Below are positions 6,207 to 12,781 of a stretch of 23,809 bases of DNA, piece after piece; position 1 is the first letter of the stretch; the number at the start of each line of letters is the position of its first letter. Below the pieces are notes generated by a model that worked only from the letters and a program-made list of their open reading frames with translations, did not search any database and was not told the DNA's origin. The DNA is from a virus: the IMG/VR virus record IMGVR_UViG_3300021963_000650, positions 1 to 23,809 of that record; one strand, given 5' to 3'. A program made the position numbers and the translations under genes.

Positions 6207-6322
6207 TGGAGCTCGTCGCCGGCTTTGCCACCTTTGAAGAGTGGATGACCCTCGCCGGGGCCTTCGCGGTCTTCGGCGTGGCGGCAATCGTGTGCGCGAT
6301 CCTGCGGCCGGAGGAGTGGTGA
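6206..6322 (+). CDS. Tiny membrane protein (38 aa)
   Basis: The frame ATG 6206 to TGA 6320-6322 encodes 38 residues with one hydrophobic helix (about 14-33, LAGAFAVFGVAAIVCAIL) between an acidic N-terminal part and RPEEW. It starts inside the preceding stop as TGATG, the coupling used throughout this phage, which supports translation. Small single-pass proteins in early operons often modulate host membrane enzymes or exclude other phages; nothing specific shows that here. Confidence 0.5.
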   Translation: MELVAGFATFEEWMTLAGAFAVFGVAAIVCAILRPEEW

Positions 6323-6447
6323 TCCGCTGGGTCTTAGATTTAATCCGCCGCCTACAAGCGGCGGCTCAAGAAAGTTGGCGGTCGGTTCCCCCGCCAAACT
6401 GGCGGAGCTCTCGGCGCCGCGCCGGGTCCCCGCATAATCTTTGGTGA
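6319..6447 (+). CDS. Possible tiny basic protein (42 aa) over two stem-loops
   Basis: GTG at 6319 overlaps the preceding TGA as GTGA and has GGAGG (6310-6314) upstream. The product begins with a short hydrophobic/basic helix (IRWVLDLIRRLQAAAQ) and continues Pro/Arg-rich to TGA at 6445-6447. The coding DNA folds into two strong hairpins (6345-6364, 6375-6397), so selection here may be on the RNA rather than the peptide. Not recognised. Confidence 0.35.
   Translation: MIRWVLDLIRRLQAAAQESWRSVPPPNWRSSRRRAGSPHNLW
6345..6397 (+). other. Tandem GC stem-loops before the SSB-like gene
   Basis: CCGCCGC (6345-6351) pairs with GCGGCGG (6358-6364) around a six-base loop. TTGGCGG (6375-6381) pairs with CCGCCAA (6391-6397) around nine bases. 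No U-run follows, so they are not classic terminators. They may be processing sites or mRNA stabilisers ahead of the AT-rich leader of the next gene. Confidence 0.4.
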
Positions 6448-6484
6448 ACTGTATCTACATCGTTTATACGAAGGAGTAACGAAA

Positions 6485-7117
6485 ATGTCTATCTACGTCA
6501 GCGCCTCTTCAGGCGGAAACTACCCCGAGCGCAAGCCCATCGAGGCCGGCGCTTATGCCGCGGTCTGCGACATGCTCGTGGACCTGGGCGTGCAGCCGAG
6601 CCCCGGCGGTCAGTTCGCGCCAAAGCGCACGCTGCTGCTGCGGTTCCAGATTCCCTCGGAGCGCGTAGAGATCACGAAGGACGGCGAGACGAAGAGCCTC
6701 CCGGCGGTGATCTCTCGCACGGTCGGGTTGTCGCTCAACGAAAAGGCGACCCTACGGCAGTTGCTTCAGTCCTGGCGCGGTCGCGCCTTCACGCCCGAGG
6801 AGCTCAAGAAGTTCGACCTCGTGAACGTCCTCGGCAAGCCCGCGTTCGTCAATATAACGCACGCCGTTAAGGGCGAGAAAACCTACGCGAACCTCACGAG
6901 CATCATGCCGCTGCCGAAGGGCATGCCGGCCCCGACGCTTGAGGGCGAGTCGCTCTGGTACTCGGTGGAGTCGCCAGACGCGGCGGTCTTTGACAAGCTC
7001 CCGGCGTGGGTCCAGGACAAGATCGCGGGCCGCATCATCGACCCGCCGAAGGCCCCCGCCAAGGCCGCGCCCGCGGCGGTAGTGGAGGAGTTCAAGGACG
7101 ACGAGGTGGCCTTTTAA
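6485..7117 (+). CDS. Putative phage single-stranded DNA-binding protein
   Basis: 210 residues. The body alternates strands in an OB-fold-like manner (YAAVCDMLVDLG, RTLLLRFQIPSERVEI, PAVISRTVGLSL, LGKPAFVNITHAV, TYANLTSIMPL). The tail is low-complexity Pro/Ala followed by a short acidic tip, EEFKDDEVAF, ending in Phe as in SSB proteins whose last residues recruit partners. It probably coats ssDNA during replication or recombination. ATG at 6485 has AGGAG eight bases upstream, and an AT-rich leader (6448-6484) could hold a weak internal promoter (TTGGTG at 6441, TATACG at 6465). The exonuclease starts one base inside its stop. The fold call is from pattern only. Confidence 0.65.
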   Translation: MSIYVSASSGGNYPERKPIEAGAYAAVCDMLVDLGVQPSPGGQFAPKRTLLLRFQIPSERVEITKDGETKSLPAVISRTVGLSLNEKATLRQLLQSWRGRAFTPEELKKFDLVNVLGKPAFVNITHAVKGEKTYANLTSIMPLPKGMPAPTLEGESLWYSVESPDAAVFDKLPAWVQDKIAGRIIDPPKAPAKAAPAAVVEEFKDDEVAF

Positions 7118-7824
7118 TGGCGACCTCACGCACGGGCTACAAACTGGCAGACGGCACGAAGGTGCCGTCCGTCACCACCATCTTAAAGATCAAGGACCCC
7201 GGCGCGCTCTTGCTCTGGGCCTACAAGACTGGCCGCGCACACGGGGTGCTGGAGGGACAGGGCAGGGACGCCCCGGCCGGCCTATACGAGGGCAACGACG
7301 CGCTCGCGATCGGGACCTGCGTCCACGAGATGTGCGAGGCCTTCGTGAAGGGCGCGGACCCAATGGCGCACCTCGAGAAGGTCATGCAGAACGCGAAGAC
7401 CTCGGAGCCCGCGGCGTTTCGCGCGCAGGTCGTGAGCGCCTATTCGGGGTTTGAGTTCTGGGTCAAGGGGACGCAGCTCGAGATCATCGACTGCGAGGTC
7501 CCGGTGTTGTCGGAGGCGCACCGCTACGGCGGGACGCTGGACTTCATCGGCAGGCTCAACGGCAAGCTGGTCCTGGGCGACTTCAAGACCTCTGGCGCGG
7601 TGTACCCCGAGTACCTCATGCAGGTCGCGGCGTACGCCAAGGCCTACGAAGAGACCAGCGGCAACAAGATCGACGGCGGGTATCACGTCCTGCGGTTCTC
7701 GAAAGAGAACGGTGACTTCGGGCACCACTTCTACCCGTCGCTCGACGACGACGCCTGGCCGGCGTTCCTGCACCTGCGGGCGCTGCATGATCTAAACGAA
7801 CGACTCAAGAAGAGGGCAGCATGA
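7117..7824 (+). CDS. RecB/Cas4-family PD-(D/E)XK exonuclease
   Basis: 235-residue nuclease. Motifs in order: H70 in IGTCVHEMCEAF, E127 or E133 in IIDCEVPVLSE, D142 in GGTLDFIGRL, D155-F-K157 in VLGDFKTS, and Q169...Y173 in YLMQVAAYAKAYEE, the QxxxY motif of RecB-type nucleases. It probably degrades one DNA strand to help recombination or host DNA breakdown. ATG at 7117 overlaps the SSB stop (TAATG), so the two are coupled, suggesting an SSB-nuclease pair. No strand-annealing protein such as Beta or RecT is visible beside it. The open frame upstream to 7006 is shadow inside the SSB gene. Confidence 0.85.
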   Translation: MATSRTGYKLADGTKVPSVTTILKIKDPGALLLWAYKTGRAHGVLEGQGRDAPAGLYEGNDALAIGTCVHEMCEAFVKGADPMAHLEKVMQNAKTSEPAAFRAQVVSAYSGFEFWVKGTQLEIIDCEVPVLSEAHRYGGTLDFIGRLNGKLVLGDFKTSGAVYPEYLMQVAAYAKAYEETSGNKIDGGYHVLRFSKENGDFGHHFYPSLDDDAWPAFLHLRALHDLNERLKKRAA

Positions 7825-7964
7825 CGGACAAAGATATTGCGACGGATACGATCGTCACGGTCTTGTATGTACTGGTGACGCTCTTTGTGGCGATGGCGGC
7901 CGCGGTCTCGGTTGGCCTATTTGTCGGGATCGCTATCCGCGTCGCCCGGCTGGTAACAGGGTGA
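7821..7964 (+). CDS. Tiny membrane protein (47 aa)
   Basis: ATG at 7821 lies inside the exonuclease stop as ATGA, with an AGAGGG purine stretch just upstream. The 47 residues start with charged MTDKDIATDT and continue as one long hydrophobic helix (about 11-39) ending in basic IRVARLVTG, so it is likely a single-pass inner-membrane protein. The function is unknown. Coupling on both sides supports its being real. Confidence 0.55.
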   Translation: MTDKDIATDTIVTVLYVLVTLFVAMAAAVSVGLFVGIAIRVARLVTG

Positions 7965-7972
7965 GGCTACGC

Positions 7973-8287
7973 ATGGCACAGGATAGGCTCGCAGAGATAC
8001 CGCCGCCCTTTGATGGGCTCGGGTTTATCGACGACGTTGAAGACGTGGTGAACGACCCGCGCCACTATAAGATCACCCTGCCAGAGGGGCAGAAGATCGA
8101 GGCGATCGACTACATCCAGGCCGTCCTCGGCCACGAGGGTGCGGTCGCGTACTGCCACGGCTCTGCGCTCAAGTACCTCTCCCGCGCCGGGCGGAAGGAT
8201 AACTTTGGGCAGGACCTACGCAAGGCGGCGTGGTTCTGTACGAAGGCGGCGCAGATATACGACGACATGGAGATGATGGACAAGTAA
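7973..8287 (+). CDS. DUF3310-family protein
   Basis: 104 residues matching the short phage family known as DUF3310: VNDPRHYK near the N-terminus, EAIDYIQAVLG, then YCHGSALKYLSRAGRK and DLRKAAWFCTKAAQIY. In other phages this module occurs alone or fused to replication and nucleotide-metabolism proteins; its activity is unclear. ATG at 7973 is chosen because GAGG lies six bases upstream. A GTG at 7961 inside the preceding stop would add four residues and is an alternative. Confidence 0.8.
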   Translation: MAQDRLAEIPPPFDGLGFIDDVEDVVNDPRHYKITLPEGQKIEAIDYIQAVLGHEGAVAYCHGSALKYLSRAGRKDNFGQDLRKAAWFCTKAAQIYDDMEMMDK

Positions 8288-8351
8288 CCCTAGAGCCAAG
8301 CCGCGTGGTCAGCTACGGAGCACCGGCCCCGTCGCGGTAGCCGGAACTTAT

Positions 8352-8660
8352 ATGGTGACAGTAGACACGGAGAGCCCCCCGAGGGCGTGGCTAGATGCCT
8401 GGTTGAGCGGCGCACGCACCAAGGAGGAGCTGCGCGTCATCATCCAAGAGCAGCAGGACCGGCTTGATGCTTACGTCAAGCGGATCGAGGCCCTCGAGCA
8501 CGAGCGATCTGGGATCATGCGCTGGCGCGTGGAGGCGACGCACCAGGACATGATGCAGCGCGGGATCATCGAGCGTTACAGGTCCGCGCTCGAGGACATC
8601 GCAAAGTCAAACGCGCCCGGCGCGTCGGCGCTCGCCGAGTCTGCGCTGCGCGTGTCGTGA
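8352..8660 (+). CDS. Hypothetical coiled-coil protein
   Basis: 102 residues, not recognised. After a short N-terminus (PPRAWLDAWLSGARTKEEL) the centre is a long amphipathic helix (RVIIQEQQDRLDAYVKRIEA onwards, about 28-60), probably an oligomerising coiled coil, with a second helix near the C-terminus (IERYRSALEDIAKS). No good Shine-Dalgarno is seen before ATG at 8352. The 64-base gap before it shows nothing clear. Confidence 0.55.
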   Translation: MVTVDTESPPRAWLDAWLSGARTKEELRVIIQEQQDRLDAYVKRIEALEHERSGIMRWRVEATHQDMMQRGIIERYRSALEDIAKSNAPGASALAESALRVS

Positions 8661-8737
8661 TTGATTTTTTGATCGACGCCGCCTCGGCTCTGGCGTGCGT
8701 GGTGTTGGTTTTGCTCGCGATTAAGCGCGGGCGCTAG
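8657..8737 (+). CDS. Possible tiny membrane peptide (26 aa)
   Basis: GTG at 8657 overlaps the preceding stop as GTGA. The frame gives IDFLIDAASALACVVLVLLA followed by basic KRGR, a single hydrophobic helix with positive-inside tail. Its TAG (8735-8737) shares the bases CTAG with the stop of the convergent phosphoesterase gene. Short and without other support, but the coupling pattern matches the two clearer membrane peptides of this operon. Confidence 0.4.
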   Translation: MIDFLIDAASALACVVLVLLAIKRGR

Positions 8738-9477
8738 CCGTACTTGCGGCGCAGATAGTCCATCCGCAGCGGCATGAGGTCATAGTCGCCGCGCCGCACG
8801 CCGTTGAGGACGACGATTCCGTTCCACTCAGATTTTTGCACGTCGTCGGGTCGATAGTTTTCGTGCTCTAGGTAAAAGCGCCCCGCGACGAGTCCGTGCT
8901 TAACGTGGTCCGGGTATTGTTTGCTCGCGTACAGAAAGCCCTGCTGGTGGCCCTGGACGAACGACTTGCCGATGGAGTTCAGGCGGTTGACGATGGTGCC
9001 GCCGATCGGCTTGCCGCTAAAGGGGTTGGCAAAGTAGTGGCAATACGCGACCCCGTCGATCTCCACGATCTTGAGGAACGGGTGGCGCTCCCAGTCGAGC
9101 GTCTGGCAGTTCTGCGAACCGATAACGCCCTGCCACTTCGGGTCATTTTTTGATACGCGGTTGGCGCGGTTCTCGTGGTTGCCCTCGAGGAATACGCGCC
9201 GCGGGTGCCACGTCTTGCTGCGCGACCGTTTGAGGTAACTGTCGAGCAGGCGGAATGCTTTGTTGCCGGCGTCGATGTCTCCTTGGTAACGAGCGCCCTC
9301 GAGCTCCGCGCTGCCCTTTTCGGCGTGGCTGTTGAGGCTCGGGAGGTCCCACCAGTCGCCGAGGCACACGATCACGTCGGGGCGATAATCTAAAATCGCC
9401 TCGCCGGCCCACTTGACGTGATCTATTCGGCTCCCCGGCTTGACCTGCGCGTCGGGGATGATGAGGTGGCGCCTCAT
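8734..9477 (-). CDS. Calcineurin-like metallophosphoesterase
   Basis: 247-residue phosphoesterase. Motifs in order: IIPDAQ (D9-x-Q11, where most relatives have DxH), GDWWD (40-44), GNHE (99-102), CHY (H147) and QGHQQG (H177; most relatives have GHxH). This variant occurs in phage phosphoesterases. Substrates could be nucleic-acid ends, nucleotides or protein phosphates; the sequence does not decide. ATG at 9477 overlaps the metallopeptidase stop as ATGA. The frame stays open to 9951, but that extension is Arg/Pro-rich read-through of the genes above. Last gene of the late block, ending against the early operon. Confidence 0.85.
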   Translation of the reverse strand: MRRHLIIPDAQVKPGSRIDHVKWAGEAILDYRPDVIVCLGDWWDLPSLNSHAEKGSAELEGARYQGDIDAGNKAFRLLDSYLKRSRSKTWHPRRVFLEGNHENRANRVSKNDPKWQGVIGSQNCQTLDWERHPFLKIVEIDGVAYCHYFANPFSGKPIGGTIVNRLNSIGKSFVQGHQQGFLYASKQYPDHVKHGLVAGRFYLEHENYRPDDVQKSEWNGIVVLNGVRRGDYDLMPLRMDYLRRKYG

Positions 9478-9776
9478 TCCATCGTGGTCATGGCTTGCTG
9501 CAAGAGGTGCCCCAGGCGATCGACGAGCTGCTCGTTGCGCGAGAGGTCGTCGTGGCCGGCGACATCGAGCAGGGCGTGGATGAGTTCGTGCGTGAAGACC
9601 TGCTGCCGCGCGCTGCCGCGCAGGCTGGCGATGACCTCGATGCGATATACGTCTGGTATCCAGATGCCGACGCAGTTCTTGCCGTGCCTCCACTTGGAGC
9701 GCGGTACCGTCCGCACCTCGATCGTGTGGCCCGCGAGCTGGAACTTTTTGGGGATGCCGTCGGTGCGTGGCTTCAC
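9474..9776 (-). CDS. HEXXH zinc metallopeptidase-like protein
   Basis: 100 residues. The core helix FTHELIHALLDVAG has the zinc-binding and catalytic motif H63-E64-L-I-H67, and E82 in RNEQLVDRL is placed to be the third ligand. Before it are beta strands (HTIEVRTV, KNCVGIWIP, YRIEVIA), like small phage and SprT/ImmA-type minimal metallopeptidases. GTG at 9776 overlaps the lysozyme stop as GTGA, and ATGA links it to the phosphoesterase. Its position beside lysozyme suggests a role in lysis or cell-wall or host-protein cleavage, but peptidase activity is inferred from motif only. Confidence 0.75.
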   Translation of the reverse strand: MKPRTDGIPKKFQLAGHTIEVRTVPRSKWRHGKNCVGIWIPDVYRIEVIASLRGSARQQVFTHELIHALLDVAGHDDLSRNEQLVDRLGHLLQQAMTTME

Positions 9777-10237
9777 GGCAAAAGGCCCGCCTCGGCCTTG
9801 CGGCGTCGGACAAGGCCCGGCAACTCACGACCGCCGGCCTTGGTCCAGCGCATGAGTTGTTCTTTGGCACCCTCCCAGTCCTCGGCCTGTAGTCGCTTTC
9901 GCAACGTGCTCGCCCTATACCGTGAGACGCCAAGATTGTATGCAAAATCAATGGCCGCCGCCAAGGCCCTCGGGTGGTTTATGAGGTTCGGGCTGGCCTT
10001 CAGTATCCCGGCGCCGTAGTTGGTCCGCAGCTCGGACATGAGCCACGCCTCGGCCTGCTCGACCGAGATTGGTGGGTCATCCATTGATACGCGGGTCCCG
10101 TCTGGCTTGAAGACGGTCCCAAAACCCTGTGTAGGGTATCCAGCCGGGCAGATGTAAACTTTGCTCCTGAAGCCCTCAAAGTGCCTGCAAAGTGTCGCCG
10201 CGGCCTCGATCGCCTCGTCAAGCCTTGGTGCGTTCAT
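9773..10237 (-). CDS. GH24 lysozyme (endolysin)
   Basis: 154 residues. The T4-type muramidase signature is HFEGFRSKVYICPAGYPTQG, giving catalytic Glu21, Cys30 in the usual Asp/Cys position, and Thr36. The rest (FAYNLGVSRYRASTLRKRLQ, MRWTKAGGRELPGLVRRRKAE) is the conserved helical lobe of phage lysozymes. No signal peptide or SAR anchor is seen at the N-terminus, so release through the holin upstream is expected. ATG at 10237 is chosen over a TTG five codons earlier and overlaps the holin gene by 20 bases. Confidence 0.93.
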   Translation of the reverse strand: MNAPRLDEAIEAAATLCRHFEGFRSKVYICPAGYPTQGFGTVFKPDGTRVSMDDPPISVEQAEAWLMSELRTNYGAGILKASPNLINHPRALAAAIDFAYNLGVSRYRASTLRKRLQAEDWEGAKEQLMRWTKAGGRELPGLVRRRKAEAGLLP

Positions 10238-10688
10238 AGACGCGACCCACAAACCAGAACGAGAGCACCATGTTAAGGACCGCCATGTCGTCGGCCGACC
10301 AGAGCGACATCAAAACAGACTTCCAGTCGCCGCCCTGCGCGAGCGCGATCTGAAACGCCGCGATCTTCACGAGCGCGTAGGCCACGACAAAGAGATACGT
10401 CGTCACGGGGCGCACCAGCGCAGAGAGCGCCGCCACAAACCACCCGGCGGACTTCGCCGTATCGGCCTGTTCTTTGAACGCCTCGCCGATCGCCGCCACC
10501 TCGGCCATCGTCATCTGGGCCTCGGTCTGCTTCATCGCGATCTCGCCCTTCACCTGGGCGAACTTCATCTCCGCCTCGAGCATCGCGAGCTCGTGCTTGC
10601 GCTCGTTCTTGCTGTCGAAGAACTTGAGCGCCTCTGGCGCTAGACGCAGGAGTCCACCAAATACGCCGCCGAGGAGTGTGTCGAGCAT
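10218..10688 (-). CDS. Putative holin (3-TM type)
   Basis: 156 residues. A long charged helix or coiled coil (about 27-75) separates a short hydrophobic N-terminus (LLGGVFGGLLRL) from two or three membrane segments (about 82-92, 96-116 with RPVTTYLFVVAYALVKIAAF, and 134-150 with NMVLSFWFVGRVYE). The RPVTTY...ALVKIA and FWFVGRVYE patterns fit the GTA_holin_3TM family. It probably forms the pore that releases the lysozyme encoded next. A 49-residue membrane protein gene ends one base before its start. Confidence 0.75.
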   Translation of the reverse strand: MLDTLLGGVFGGLLRLAPEALKFFDSKNERKHELAMLEAEMKFAQVKGEIAMKQTEAQMTMAEVAAIGEAFKEQADTAKSAGWFVAALSALVRPVTTYLFVVAYALVKIAAFQIALAQGGDWKSVLMSLWSADDMAVLNMVLSFWFVGRVYERTKA

Positions 10689-10689
10689 G

Positions 10690-10839
10690 TCACTTTCCCT
10701 TGTTGATTAAGTCGAACAGCGTCTTGACCTTCTCTTCAAGCACCGCCACCCGCAGGTCAAGTTTTGACAACACGATGATCAGCGTAATAAACGCCAAGAC
10801 CATCGGCCACGCGCGGGTAAAGATCTCGAAGAGGTCCAT
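10690..10839 (-). CDS. Small membrane protein in lysis cassette (49 aa)
   Basis: ATG at 10839 to TGA at 10692-10690. One transmembrane helix (about 10-29, AWPMVLAFITLIIVLSKLDL) is followed by a charged heptad-like segment (RVAVLEEKVKTLFDLINK). This is the shape of a small holin partner or antiholin, and the gene lies directly before the holin. It starts three bases after the preceding stop. Too short for motif-based naming. Confidence 0.6.
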   Translation of the reverse strand: MDLFEIFTRAWPMVLAFITLIIVLSKLDLRVAVLEEKVKTLFDLINKGK

Positions 10840-10842
10840 GAG

Positions 10843-12771
10843 TTACTTCTCTTCTTGAGTGGACAACAGCCCAGGGAGCCGCCCACCAAACTGCACAGAG
10901 CCGACCTTTTTTGCCACGCGGGTTGCCGCGTCTCGCATCAATTTTTGGTCTTCAATATCAAGCCTGTCTAGCACGGCCATCTGTTGCTGTGGGTCCATCT
11001 GGGTCAGCATACGGGCCATGTCTTCACGCACCGCGGGCGTCAGTCCACGGAGACGGCCGCCCGCAATGTTTAAGAGCGTCATAAAACGCGACGCGCTGTT
11101 GCCCATAGCAAACTGCGCGACCTGCTCGGTACGCGCCAGTTGGTCGACGCCTGCGCCGCCTGCCGCCATCCTGCGCGCCGTGTCCGACCCGATGTTCGGG
11201 TTGATCTTGCGGGCAAACTCCTGGAGGCGCCGCTCTTGCTTGATCCGAAGCGCGGCCTGCGCGGCCTGCTCCGGCGTCTCTGCAATGAAATCAAGGAAGT
11301 CCCTGTTCTGTTTGCTCGAGACAAGTGCGCGCGCCATTCCGGCGTCGTCCATGCGGGCGAGGTTGTTGTAAAAGGCGTCTCGTGCGGTGTCGCGCACCAC
11401 AGACTGCTGCTCTGGGCTCAGTGCACGGAGCGCGACCTTGCGATCAGACTCCGACATCGCGCTGAACTTTTGGCCAAGCTCAGAGAGCCGTATCAGCTCA
11501 GAGTCCTCAAAGAATCGAGCGCGCGCCGCGCCGTACTCTGGCACCAGCGCCTTGACGCGTGTATCAAGCTGGTCGAATAGCGCCTTGATCCCGGAGGCGT
11601 TCACGTCGCCGGCTCGAAACGCCTGGTCTCTCTTTGCGCCCACCGCGCGCATGAGGTAATCAAGCGCGGCCACGGACGGGTAGGCGTTCTGGATCAGGTC
11701 CCCGTTTTTATCGACAAGATCCGGGAGCTTTATTTTTTCTTGACGCTGCGCGTTGACCTGCGCCTTTTTGTAGAGCGCGCGCAGCAGCGGGTCGCCGACG
11801 ATCGTGCTGACGATCTCGTCGTCTTGCACGATCCCGACCGCGCGGGCGTCGCCGTATAACTTGGTGGCGTTCGCGTTGCGCATGTCCTTAAACTTTTTAA
11901 GGATGTCCTGCGTGAACTGACGGTTCCCGCCGGTCATCTCGTTGACGACCTGCATCACGCGGGCGCCAGACCCGCCGAGGACATCCTCCGACACCGCGCG
12001 CGTTATGTCTGCCGCCTGCCCGCCACCGAGCGCGGCGCGTTCCGCGGCCATCTGCCCAGGCTGGCCCATCATCATCCCGAGGGGGTTGATCTCGCCGGGC
12101 CTCCCCGAGAGGATCTGCTGCCGCAGCTGGTCCGTCGTCAGTCCGGCCTCTCGTAGCGCGCCGAGGACTTCCTGGGACGCGACGCGCGGCTCGTCTGGCC
12201 TAAACGCGCGCCCCATGACGGCACGCGCGCCACGCGCAAAGTCCATCGCCGCGCCAAAGGCTGGTCCAGTGACCGCGCCGGCGGCTCCGCCGCTGACCGC
12301 GCCAGAGAGCCGACTATCTGGCTGCGCCTCGAGCGCGCCCTGGATGGCGCCCGTCGTGCCGCCGATGCCGGCCTGCGTCAAGAGGCGCCCGCCCGTCCCC
12401 GTGACCGAGGCCAGCTTGCCAAACGGGTTAGGAGACGCCAGCGCGCCGGCAAACTCCGAGGCTGCATAGGTGAACGGGTTGGCGCGCCGCATCGCCTCGC
12501 GCTCCGCGGCCTGCTGCTGCATGCTCTGGCCGTAGGGCATGACCCCCGCGCCAGACTCAATCGCCGCGATGGCCTCGTCGGCTCCGCCGTACGTGAAGCC
12601 CTGGCCAAAGCCGCGGATCGCGGTCTGGAGCATCCCAGGGGGCTCCGATTCTTGCGGTTGACGCGTGGCGCGTGACATCTTTTGCCGCCGCACGCGTTCA
12701 ATAACTTCCGGTTTGGTCCCTTCAGGGAATACCGCGGTCGTGCCGTCCGGCATCGCTACCTTTATCGCCAT
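10843..12771 (-). CDS. Large internal virion / DNA-ejection-like protein
   Basis: 642 residues. The N-terminus KVAMPDGTTAVFPEGTKPEV is the short pattern seen at the start of many large podovirus internal proteins. Residues about 45-190 are Gly/Ala-rich and hydrophobic (GFGQGFTYGGADEAIAAI, GGTTGAIQGALEA, SGGAAGAVTGPAFGAAMDF), as expected of membrane-interacting ejection proteins. The remainder is almost all helix with coiled-coil character. No lytic transglycosylase motif is seen. ATG at 12771 has GAGG eight bases upstream in a ten-base gap. Position before the lysis genes and after other virion genes fits; homology to a named protein is not proven. Confidence 0.6.
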   Translation of the reverse strand: MAIKVAMPDGTTAVFPEGTKPEVIERVRRQKMSRATRQPQESEPPGMLQTAIRGFGQGFTYGGADEAIAAIESGAGVMPYGQSMQQQAAEREAMRRANPFTYAASEFAGALASPNPFGKLASVTGTGGRLLTQAGIGGTTGAIQGALEAQPDSRLSGAVSGGAAGAVTGPAFGAAMDFARGARAVMGRAFRPDEPRVASQEVLGALREAGLTTDQLRQQILSGRPGEINPLGMMMGQPGQMAAERAALGGGQAADITRAVSEDVLGGSGARVMQVVNEMTGGNRQFTQDILKKFKDMRNANATKLYGDARAVGIVQDDEIVSTIVGDPLLRALYKKAQVNAQRQEKIKLPDLVDKNGDLIQNAYPSVAALDYLMRAVGAKRDQAFRAGDVNASGIKALFDQLDTRVKALVPEYGAARARFFEDSELIRLSELGQKFSAMSESDRKVALRALSPEQQSVVRDTARDAFYNNLARMDDAGMARALVSSKQNRDFLDFIAETPEQAAQAALRIKQERRLQEFARKINPNIGSDTARRMAAGGAGVDQLARTEQVAQFAMGNSASRFMTLLNIAGGRLRGLTPAVREDMARMLTQMDPQQQMAVLDRLDIEDQKLMRDAATRVAKKVGSVQFGGRLPGLLSTQEEK

Positions 12772-12781
12772 GTCTTATACC

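Noticed and set aside
9478-9951. N-terminal extension of the phosphoesterase frame
   Set aside because: The extra residues are Arg/Pro/His-rich and antisense-like, lie over lysozyme and peptidase genes on the same strand, and the ATG at 9477 starts in an ATGA overlap exactly before the first motif.
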